Origin: Undaria pinnatifida
Taxonomy: Eukaryota > Sar > Phaeophyceae > Laminariales > Alariaceae
Reading direction: 5' to 3'
DNA: 64,000 nt
Assembly (NCBI GenBank): GCA_012845835.1
Contig: JABAKD010000028.1
Location: forward strand, 11,809,241 to 11,873,240
A program made the position numbers and the translations under genes. This document shows, piece by piece, positions 21,801-30,704 of this stretch. Position 1 is the first letter of the stretch. The number at the start of each line of letters is the position of its first letter. The notes under the pieces were generated by a model, which was not told the origin of the DNA, did no database searches, and was given only the letters and a program-made list of their open reading frames with translations.

Positions 21801-23442
21801 TCCGACGTCTTCGTCGAGCCAGGCGACCGGTGGAGCATCGGCCATCGATCTGACGGCACGGGTGCTTACAAGGCCGTCCGAGCTAGCCCGTCGGCAACGA
21901 GACGACACCCATCTGGGTCAGGTTTGCACGGTTCTAAGCAATGGAGTTGACTCTAGCCAGGGGGGAAGCGGGTGTGACAGGTATAGCGTAGGCACGGATG
22001 ATGTGGTTCGGTATGACGATGGGAAGGGGAGAAAACTGCCTGCTATTCCAGTTGCCATGGTAGCCGACATCATTGCGTTGGTGCACACACTACACGGTCA
22101 TGCAGGGGTAGGAGCAACGCTGTCACTTCTACGCGATCATTTCCACTGGCCCACGATGATGAAAGACACTCGACACTATGTGTTGTCATGTGCCTGTCGT
22201 AGACGTAAGAGACCGCTCAGCAGACGAGTAGCCATGATGCCAGGTAGACCGCTTGAGCCGTGGGACGAGTTGCAAATGGACATCCTCAAGATTGACACAC
22301 CATCACAAACTGGCAACAACTATATCTTACTCGTGGTAGACCGCGCCTCAAAGTTTCCCTTCGGGTTCCCGCTAGAAACCAAGCAAGCGGTAGGCGTAGC
22401 CCGAGTGTTGGTGGAGCTGTGTCTAACTTACGGAGTTCCAAAGACGGTGCGCTGTGATGGAGGCTCAGAATTTGGTGCGGAGGTGGTTAAGCACTTGTGC
22501 AGATGGTTGCGCGCTAGTATCGTGTTTGGTGCTGCTGACCACCCTCGAGGCCAAGGGTCGGTTGAGAGACTGGGGGGATGGCTGCAGGATTTGTTAGCCG
22601 AGCTGTGTAGGTCCTGGCCTGACCGATGGGACGAGTATGTTTCGCCTGCTATGTGGATCAAACGCACCTTGCCAGACACCTCGCTCCCATCCACCATGAC
22701 TCCCTTCGAACTCCTGTTCGGCCGCAAGCCTCGCACGTCACTGGATTCGTTAGTTCCTCTGACGGACGAGATGGATCAAGAGCGGGGACTCGACAACTTC
22801 GTGGAGAGGCGCAAGCAGAATCTCCGTGAAGTACGACTCGCCCTCGAGAAACGGCACGAGCTTCGAGTGGCGGCACGCGCGAAGGCGAACGCCTCCATCG
22901 AGAGGTCGTCGGCTGGAGTTGGCGTCGTGAAGGACAGTCTGGTGCTAGTGCGCGAATCCGAGAGCAGTCGACATCGTGACTACAGGGGAAGGAAGTTACA
23001 ACACGATCTATACACAGGACCGTGGAAAGTGACGGGGGTGATCCAGCCCGGTCTCAGCGTAGAAGTCATGATGCATGGTAGAAAGAAGCGCAGCCGAAGG
23101 GTATCTACGGCCGATGTGAAACCTTTCCACCTTCGAGCACTTTCTTTCCGACACTCGCTAGCTGAAGAGTTCGCCCAGTATGCGTGGGGCCCCGACTTCA
23201 AATTGCCTGCAGGAGCTAAAGAGAGTTTAGGTCTCGTCACCATCGCCGACTGTCGCAGAGTGCACACTCAATCAGAGCAACTATTGATGCCAGATCTGAG
23301 AGCTCTGATCGAGGTACCCAGAGGTATAGAACGCCACCACATCACAGGTTGTACCGAATCAACCATCCACGCGCACGGGACCCATCTTTGCATCGTCAAG
23401 GACCCCAACACAAAACCTCGATATACTCGAGTATACAACTAA
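18778..23442 (+). CDS. pol: Ty3/gypsy Pol: protease, RT, RNase H, integrase
   Basis: The frame is the same as gag and open from the UGA to 23,442 (1,554 codons). The first ATG is at 19,078, after the protease active site, so translation should come from gag. Numbering from the GTG at 18,829: protease LLDTGAGG with Asp38; RT about 390-640, with the catalytic motif as WLDD (Trp550, Asp552, Asp553) instead of YxDD; RNase H with LHTDAS (Asp708) and DALSRLP; a long acidic/Pro-rich linker about 830-1010; then integrase. The integrase has an HHCC-like zinc region whose cysteines read CAC rather than CxxC. Its catalytic triad is Asp1151, Asp1210 and Glu1246, an exact D-x35-E spacing. A GPF-like module (YTGPWKV) follows. 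No chromodomain is seen. There are no internal stops, so the copy looks young. Confidence 0.93.
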   Translation, partial: RCAPGDADASLGNPAAAVDPSPGEKQDSGDQLWVAGQIWHRHRRRRPRKFEILLDTGAGGGSYISLSLWRGLKRLTRRRLDERRAGALEAANPSDSDTPPMRILGSVTLPVLFDGDACVRDVEVRVVDGLPYGFIVGADFFRRNASVLDFSSNRGFRPVPAAPWAPFLSIAPYAPHAASPLRNTRDQFSLLTAAPETAPEVPAVPTDVPSYVDVVWEDDTSIEWDVRQVPETTVVEGFTTRAVEAAAVGPQPQDRQLVMVLPTERFDLEQGAVVGVARAVMWWVPGSPVYCKLVNSSKEKVAVEGSRVIARMVALNVRDKPAFDSLFDASPSAADPPLPPREPRTPSPAPVDRDPIPRVRVEDANLGTLGSLKKQQLVNVLAAFIKDGLFPIDPKRVPACINGELDLHLINEFCTSFAAKQRRFSPEERRMIRAEIQQLVDRGVIRQSMSPWAAQCLCVKKKDGTLRLCIDWRELNKLLVSDSGGLGDMQTIFDGLKGKKYFTQLDLASGFHQIEITEKDRYKTAFRDADGMLWEFTRAGFGLTVLPAAFTRRVKSALGYLSGVFSWLDDILIASDTWDEHLATLTLVLNRLLAAGLSVNFAKCIFGAASQEFLGMIIDSTGLYPAPSKLDAIARMPRPHTVEELRTFLGLTGYLRQFVPDYSLTAAPLTNILRNKALASKRARKLTIPWSTAEEDAFQSLRETLASPKVLAFPDLERPFELHTDASTMGVGASLMQTIDGVTRAVAFASHRFSQTDARRGPTERECMGVLWAVDHFRPYLACRRFKLVTDCSALTWLFRSRELCPKLHRWALRLMEYDMELEWKAGVEHVVPDALSRLPVASPVEVDVDDSFPDDLSSAAAGVSEETLGPELDGVRLAELDPVQTDHVGDADSQTSLPTSHPTPEVVDSLLSSFRALPFAACAALDSETDAPRRSGRKRTPSVRLRPIGDPQLPPTSVLKAIPGRENVGLTTVEAPTTARPPSTLPPSPVRPGHDDIGEVLAARGEVPTSSSSQATGGASAIDLTARVLTRPSELARRQRDDTHLGQVCTVLSNGVDSSQGGSGCDRYSVGTDDVVRYDDGKGRKLPAIPVAMVADIIALVHTLHGHAGVGATLSLLRDHFHWPTMMKDTRHYVLSCACRRRKRPLSRRVAMMPGRPLEPWDELQMDILKIDTPSQTGNNYILLVVDRASKFPFGFPLETKQAVGVARVLVELCLTYGVPKTVRCDGGSEFGAEVVKHLCRWLRASIVFGAADHPRGQGSVERLGGWLQDLLAELCRSWPDRWDEYVSPAMWIKRTLPDTSLPSTMTPFELLFGRKPRTSLDSLVPLTDEMDQERGLDNFVERRKQNLREVRLALEKRHELRVAARAKANASIERSSAGVGVVKDSLVLVRESESSRHRDYRGRKLQHDLYTGPWKVTGVIQPGLSVEVMMHGRKKRSRRVSTADVKPFHLRALSFRHSLAEEFAQYAWGPDFKLPAGAKESLGLVTIADCRRVHTQSEQLLMPDLRALIEVPRGIERHHITGCTESTIHAHGTHLCIVKDPNTKPRYTRVYN

Positions 23443-24101
23443 CTGCTGTACGGTGCCTCGACTCAACATAAGCGGGTCGTTCTGAGCAACAGCGGGACAG
23501 AGGCAACTCTCGACGGTACAAGCTACTGTCTGTTAATAGAGCTCTGACCTCTAGTTCAAGGACTTCACGTGTGATCATCGTGATAGACCGACCAAAATTT
23601 GAGCCCAACGCACCTCTCGCTGAGTGCGGGCCATAGGCTTCACGTGTGATCATCGTGATAGACCGACCAAAACTGCCCAACGCACCTCATTGAGAGTGCG
23701 GGCCAAAGGCGTGACTTCTCAGTAAGGACTCGCCAAACTCCAAGCGACAAGCTATATCAAGAGCACTCCCGGCAGTAGAGTAGCTGTCTGTTAAAAAAGA
23801 CTCTTATCCATCAACGCGACTACTTGTAGTGCAAGCCAGCAACCAGCAGCAGCATCAGGAGGAACTTCGTACTGCTGTATCTTTTTTGGAATTTTCCGAG
23901 TTTTTTTTGGAAATCTCCATAATAACGCCTTCGACTTCTACACAAACACCACTACTGCACTTGAAACGGCTGTTTTATACAGCAGCTCGCATCATACGTG
24001 CGGCGGGATTACTGGTACTATTACACTGCTGTACAAGTACTGATATCATACCAGACATCTGAGTGAACTGCTCTCTGGCACCTACTCATCATCACCATGC
24101 C
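23443..24101 (+). other. gypsy 3' region / copia leader with 70-bp tandem duplication
   Basis: There is no gene here. A unit of about 72 bp occurs twice (about 23,564-23,635 and 23,638-23,708). It contains CTTCACGTGTGATCATCGTG and ATAGACCGACCAAAA, then CCAACGCACCTC and GTGCGGGCCA. The word CTGTCTGTTAA occurs on both sides of this pair (23,529 and 23,781). I could not see a 3' LTR matching the region before gag. Confidence 0.5.
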
Positions 24102-27004
24102 ATGGGGGAATCCAACAACAGCAGCAGCACTTCATTCGCCAACGCCATTAAAGGACTAAGGACGTTCGATGGGCGCAGCCCAGTTGATTTTTGAGATTGG
24201 CATAAACGATTGGCGGTTGTAATTGGAGTATCCAGACGCGATATCGCTAACCTCATTAAAGGGCATCCTCGACCGACCGAAGCGACGGCCGGTACGGGAT
24301 CTTCACCGGCACTCGCACAAGAAATCGCAGCTTATGAAAGAAGGGCAAATCAAGATCTGTACGCCATACTTTTTCTACTAACGGAACAACCAGCATCTCT
24401 ACTTGTACTCAAGCACGAGGATGAGACTGGGACGACCGGTGGCGGACAAAAGGCCGTACAAGAACTTGTCTCGAAGTACAACAAGGTCACTGACGAAGTG
24501 ATCCGGGCGAAAATGGACAAGCTCGTCAACACCAACATGGAACAAGGAGAAGATCCGGAATCCTACTTTATGGAAAAGACGCTCGCGCGCTCTGAGCTCG
24601 AGAAGATGGGCGAGATGATTTCCGACCGCAGATTCAAGGACATCTGTGTACAAGGATTCACGGCGGAGTACAAGGACATCAAGATGATGATGTGCCGAGA
24701 CCCGACTTTCGGCATCGACCACATGCAAAGCACGATGCGCCATCTTTATTTAGATGATCTTTCCCGCAACAGCGACACCAGAATCGCTGGTCGTGGCGTA
24801 GCCATGACTGCGGCATCGACTTGCAGTCATTGCGGAAAGCAAGAGCACTACGCCCGCAACTGCTGGAAAAAGAAGGACGACGACGACAGCAAGTCTACTG
24901 GCGCCTACAACAAGCAAAAGAACAAGGAATCTTCAAACGGCAAGGCAGCATCAAACGTTGGAGCTGAGCACAAGTGGTGTTCTGTACACAAAACTGCCTC
25001 GCACGACGACACGGAATGCTACAAGCAAGGAGCGCCACGCCCACCGCAGAGTGGACGCGCTCACACTGCCTCTGCTGTACAGGGCACGAGCACGCGCCCC
25101 AACGACGACGAAAAGCCATCCCTCAACTTCGACGATGGTTTCGAAGAGGGATTCGCGTTTTCAGGGCTGCTAGCTGGTAGCGGCAACAGGGGTTTTCACC
25201 CCAGGGGTTTTCACGCCAATGGTAGCGGCAACAGGGGTTTTCACCCTAACAGTGACAGGTTCACGATGCTTGTGGACAGCGGCGCGTCGGACCACCTGAT
25301 AGACGAGGAGCTGATTCAAATACTGCGGAAAAGCATGAAGGATTACAAGAAGCTAAAGGATCCGAAGACCATCATTACCAACGTGAAGAAGGTATTCGCA
25401 ACAGCAACAGGCACCATCTGGGGATACATCATCGACCAGGCTGGCAAGCGTGTTCCTGTTCGCATCTCGGCCATGTTCGTACCTGGACTGAGACGCAACG
25501 TCTTCTCCTCCATCAAAGCAATGAAATCAGGGGTAAGCACTATCCTCGAGACAGGAAACCCCCACTTGCAGTTCGACAGCAGCACTTCGCTTCCGCTCAC
25601 CCAACACCCAGAGGACATGGGCATATGCTCTTACGACGTATTTCTTCGCACCCTGGGCGACACGGCTGATACGTCATCAACGCCTGCTGTAGTTCCTGCA
25701 GCACAGGCGAGCAACGACGCCAATCAAGGCGTTTACACCTTCGAAGAGATCCAAGAATTCTGCACCAACTCCAGCATAGCCATGGAGCACACCACGACGG
25801 TAACGCCCCAACGAAAGAGGGTATCCGCGCGGTATGGACAGAATCACGCGACCCAAAAGGAGAGCACACCGTCAGGCGGAAACAACACGCCTAAAGAGGC
25901 TACTCGTACTGTCACTAAGAGTGAGCGCCAACATGCGCTAATCCCGGACAAGCCCGAGAAAGAAATTGTCACTGAGACGGAGCGCTTTTGTGCTCTAGTC
26001 CAGGTCATGCTACACTACTACGAGAACAACCTTCTGGGAGAGGAAAAGTCATCGACAACAGCCGGAGCGTCATCGACGGGAGCTGGAGCATCCTCATCAG
26101 AAGAAGAGTCATCATCACCAGAGATTGGAGAATCGTCATCAAGGGCTGGAGCACTACCGCAAGAAGTTGGAGTGTCCTTGACAGGAATTACACCTGCTAC
26201 TACGCCCGGGGACACACATTCTACTACAACTGGGGCTGAACCGGATGCACCGCATCACGAGACCGCCAGTACAAGACCCAATCCAAGAGTCGAGGATACC
26301 TTCGACAACACGCACGCAACAGGAGCATTGGGGGCAACCCCACCGACCATGTGTGTAAACTTCACCTGCACCGAGAGAGACCAGTTTCGGATCTCGAAGG
26401 AGGAAAACCGGGTGATTAAAATCCCCAACGACACACTAAGATGCCATCTACTTCACGGATCAGCATCGCCTGGAATCACTGGAACCGGAATTACCGGAGC
26501 TGGGATCTCCAAAGCATCTGTGCATGGGATCTTCGGAGCAACGTCATCTGGATCACCATTGCACATCGGAGCAACTGCATCCGAGATCACTGGATTAGCT
26601 TCATATTGGATCACCGGAGCATCAGCTGGAACAACAGCATCACATGGGACCATTTTGGATCATCGCCATCTGGTACTACCGGACCATCAGCTGAGCCAAG
26701 GGTCGACGGATCGACAATGTCCGCTACACCCGGAATCACATCAGCTATTTTTGAGCCAAGCCTTGGAGCCAAGCTCAACAACGAAACAGACAGTCAGGAG
26801 GAGGTTCACACGCTCAAAACAACAAAAGGACAGCTACAGTCAAACTCCGAGACAGGATCGGCGGAATCAACACAGGACGATCAAGAGCCACTGGCGACAT
26901 CTTCGGCATTCGTGTACACCCGCAAGCCAACCCCAACCTTCCTCTCCATCCTGAACGACGAGCCCATAAACATCGAGGCCAAGACGCAGAGACTGGCTGC
27001 ATAA
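24102..27004 (+). pseudogene. gag: copia Gag-protease without integrase/RT, interrupted by UGA
   Basis: The frame opens at ATG 24,102 in the copia element. It meets an in-frame UGA at 24,192 (a CGA-to-TGA change would explain it), then runs on to 26,954. It reads as a copia Gag with a CCHC knuckle (CSHCGKQEHYARNC, bases 24,822-24,863), followed by a protease with VDSGASDH (Asp codon at 25,275). The typical post-protease stretch ending HLQFDSS comes next. A short FHP(R/N) duplication lies between knuckle and protease. After that the usual integrase, RT and RNase H are absent. Instead there is Ser/Glu-rich sequence and a GGAATCACCGGA-like low-complexity block (26,450-26,700). Past the block the more protein-like frame shifts to the one ending at 27,004 (TSSAFVYTRKPTPTF...), suggesting a frameshift. 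It is best read as a non-autonomous Gag-protease element. Confidence 0.8.
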
Positions 27005-27913
27005 TTAACAGCCGAGGCGGAGCCGATGACGGCAATATATTTTGAGATAAATAAATCTACCTACCTCTCCAACTTCAAGATGAAGTTAAGCCTCTAAGTC
27101 CAAGCGACGAACAAAAGATCAAGCACATCTAACGACGTCTACATCAACAACGTCTACACCGACAACGTCTACACCAACAAGGTCAAGCCACTGGAAGTAT
27201 GAAATGCGCTATCTCTTTACCAAAGCTGTACGTAGAGTGTCGCATGTTCTCTTTGTACGGGGCGAGCAGAGACAACGACCGGTGTTGTGCACGGTTTGCA
27301 AATTGCGGAATATCGCAGTTAGTACCAAGTAAGGGTACAAGTCGAATAGGCAAAATCGACTGGACAGTTTAATCTTACATTTGACTACGCCATCTCCGGT
27401 ACTTCAGGATATGCACGGACGGCAAAACCCGCCACCTGAACAAGTACACACGAAAGGTTAAGATACACGAGAGGTGATGTCTCTCTACAATATGTGGTCT
27501 TATCCAGCTGTAAATCGCAGGCAGTGCCCCTTTGTTCCTTTGTTTGAGGGCGGCAGGAACATTGGTAGGCTGTTCACTCCTATGATTGTTGCGGAATAAT
27601 GAACACATTCACTGTTCTAAACTACTCCAAACATCCTCTATTCCTTGGTTGATTAACCGATCAGAATAAAGTTCACGTCTGATGATTCTAAAATTGTGAG
27701 CTAGTAAGTTAACATGCACAAACATGCAGAAGCACGTATAGTGTCAGAGCAGGATTTTTCGTGTCCGCTTATTTTGTGTTCGCCCCTTGGGTATTTTAGC
27801 AAAATGAGTTTGCTCTTCGAAAAACATTTTTCCCAACATTTATCATTGTTGCTGCATGCATTTCTGTTATGAAGTTTTTTAGCATGTAACGCAAAGTGAA
27901 AAAGTGTTAAGTT
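27005..27913. other. 3' untranslated region of the copia element
   Basis: No coding region is supported. A CGTCTACA(C/T)CAACAA-type short tandem repeat is at about 27,136-27,185. A minus-strand ORF at 27,375-27,608 has no recognisable domain. Confidence 0.5.
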
Positions 27914-27925
27914 AACGGGAGGAGG
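27914..27925 (+). promoter_or_regulatory. polypurine tract
   Basis: AACGGGAGGAGG directly abuts the right LTR. It is the expected second-strand primer site of the LTR element. Confidence 0.8.
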
Positions 27926-28779
27926 TATTAGAGATGCTACTTGTCAGTAACCATCATGTCGTTACTTGATAACACTTAAAAGTCATCTGGTATACATTGC
28001 GAGTTGTTCGTACAACAGACAGTTAGAATAAGTCTGAGTGTTGTCGTTTATCGATGCAGCTCGTAGCAAGCACAAGTCTCAGCAGCAAATATCTTGGATA
28101 CATGATGCACAGCAGCTTGCTGGTTAGTCATACCCAAAAGCTAGTACATGTAGTACGTACGAGTAATGTTAGTACGAAAGAAAATATGCGGCGAAATAAA
28201 GTACCCGGAGCAACATTCATGGAACATGATTTTAGGTTAACGGTCGGGACGTTGACGTAGCTAAGCTCCCAGAAGCAAACCTCAGGGAACATTGCCATAG
28301 GTGCGGTAGACCACGAGCAAGCCTCAGGAAACGTTGCTGTAGGTAGATCAGACATCTACCCGTACGAGAGTACATCTATCCGTAGCATACGCATTGTGCC
28401 GTCTCGATCAGGTGATGGCCAGGCCCACCTCGATCACTCCTCTTTGCTCACCATCATCAGCTGTCATCTGCTGAGCAACTAAATCATCAATGAACATATC
28501 GGCCTGGGGTCGCCGAACAACATCTTCTCTGCTCGAGCCCTCTGCTTCTACAGGCTCACCTAACCGTGACCTTCGTTTGCCTCACATCATATAAATAGGC
28601 TGTGTCTTCATCGGGTCATCCGAAAGCGAGCCTACGAGCGTACACCAGCTAAGAGCTGATACACGCCACATGCCACCTAAGTTCAATAGGTTATGATCAA
28701 TAGGTTATACCCTCGAGAGCTTCATCTAAGCTATCAACAGGTTATAGCTTCGCGTCAACGCGTCAAGCAGCTATCAACA
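27926..28779 (+). repeat. right LTR of the nested copia-type element
   Basis: It matches 13,430-14,277 with about a dozen differences, including a 4-base insertion in CCCGTA(CGAG)AGT. It ends CTATCAACA and is followed by the target duplication ATAAG. Confidence 0.9.
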
Positions 28780-30160
28780 ATAAGGAACAATAATTAGGGA
28801 TTAGCCGGCTTAAATCTGCAAATAGTTGACAGTCCCGTAGTCCTAAAAAGGAGTCAACATCGTAATTTTTAGAAATAAGCCGCGTGAGGGCGCGCTAAAT
28901 CTTGGAGTTCTTTTAGCTCTCCAGATTTAACGCACCCAGACACGGGCTGCTGCAAAAAACATCATGCGCGCCAGTGGTAGAGCACGCAATCCTAGCCAAA
29001 AGGCTAGAGAAGCTGGGGCCGGGGATCAGCAGGCGACCCGATCCACGGGCTGTGTGGGGTTTAGGGAGTTTGGCGAGCGGCACGCGGAGGAGGTTGAGAG
29101 GAGGGGAGGAGAGGAGCGGAGCAGCAGTCCGATGATGACGAGGAGGTGGAAGCAGTCACCGTGGTACTCGGCAAGCAGGTACCAGCCGCGGCCCAGCCGA
29201 CTGAGCCGAAGCCGAAGAAGACGAGGGTCAGCAAGAAGTCGAACACACTCCATGACCTGGTGCTCGCGCAGAAGGGTGACAGAGAGAGAGAGGGGAGCCT
29301 CTTCGTTCTGTTTTTTTTTGGTGAAACACATAGACTACATACATGCCGCTCCTCTCTCAGTTGTATGTCTCGAGTGCACACACAACCACAGGAAAGACAA
29401 CAGCAGTACGCTTAGGACAAATGTGCTAGGTGTCTCGGTGGGGCCGCTGGTGTGTGGTTGTAGACTAGACACCTCCACCCGCGTATCATAGGTGCCCGCA
29501 AAAGCTTTTTGCTGTGCCCTTCAAAAAAAGAAGCACGGAAAAAAATCGAATTTCACGATCCCCAGGCCACTAGTCTATCTACATGTATGTAGAACCGCCG
29601 CACAGAAGCATCACGGTGACAAATCAAGTGGACTTACTTGTATCTCGCACAGGAGGTAAAATATGGCAACCGTACTACATTCATCCTACCTCGGGCCGTT
29701 CTACGTGCAGCACAGTGTTAACGATGCGCGCAGATCACGACTGTCTTGTGCGCACAACAAAAACGACCTTCACATGCCAAAAAAAGTTGTTGCCTGAACA
29801 CGGAGACGGACGGACCGGGGAAGGAGGCGGCAGGATGTATACGTATTGCAGCAGTAGCCGTCTTGGGGTTCAAGAAATTGGGTGCGACGCACGGAGATCG
29901 CACCGCGAAAGGGGGAAAAAACAGCGCGCATCGACGCAGCTAGCACCTGTACCCGCCGTGTATGTGTAGTAGTAGTGGGCGGCCCGTATCGATTTGTGCA
30001 GCACGGTTTGTACCACCTGTTCCCCGGGCGGTATTTTCGTCCTGACGATTCCGCCGCTTTTAATTTATCGGGGAAATTCCAAGGCGGGCTGTTGGTGGCC
30101 CTTATTCCTTATTATATTTCCTTGTTTCTGGCTCTTTAGAGCTCCAACCCGAAACTCCCA
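28780..30160. other. unassigned region with a small hairpin and a frameshifted ORF
   Basis: A hairpin lies at 28,892-28,933 (GCGCTAAATCT...GGAG pairing with CTC...AGATTTAACGC). From ATG 28,964 a charged, low-complexity frame runs to about 29,130. The adjoining frame then reads on to about 29,300 (EEVEAVTVVLGKQV... KPKKTRVSKKSNTLHDLV). This looks like one short protein N-terminus with a frameshift or an intron, but I do not recognise the family. The rest has only short ORFs. Confidence 0.4.
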
Positions 30161-30517
<357 letters not shown>

Positions 30518-30704
30518 GTACGACTAATTTATAATACGCCAACAAGTAAGTACTCACAGCTGACGTTTTTCAATTTTTATAAAATACACCTACAATGATA
30601 ATTGCAACCCGCCTATTGGTCATAGCATGTGATCGTATCATGCTTATTATAACCCCCGCCCTCTATGTACTGACCACATCACATAAAAATATACATATAT
30701 ATAA

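Larger units (their letters stand above)
13430..28779 (+). mobile_element. composite LTR element: Gag-protease-only copia containing a gypsy gag-pol
   Basis: It is bounded by LTRs of 848 and 854 bp that differ at only about a dozen sites. Both are flanked by the 5-bp duplication ATAAG (13,425-13,429 and 28,780-28,784), so the outer borders are exact and the insertion is recent. The left LTR is followed by the half-tRNA-iMet primer site and the right LTR is preceded by a polypurine tract. The copia coding part at 24.1-27.0 kb has Gag and protease but no integrase, RT or RNase H. A Ty3/gypsy gag-pol in the same orientation occupies 16.5-23.4 kb. I infer that the gypsy was inserted into the copia 5' leader. 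Confidence 0.85.
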
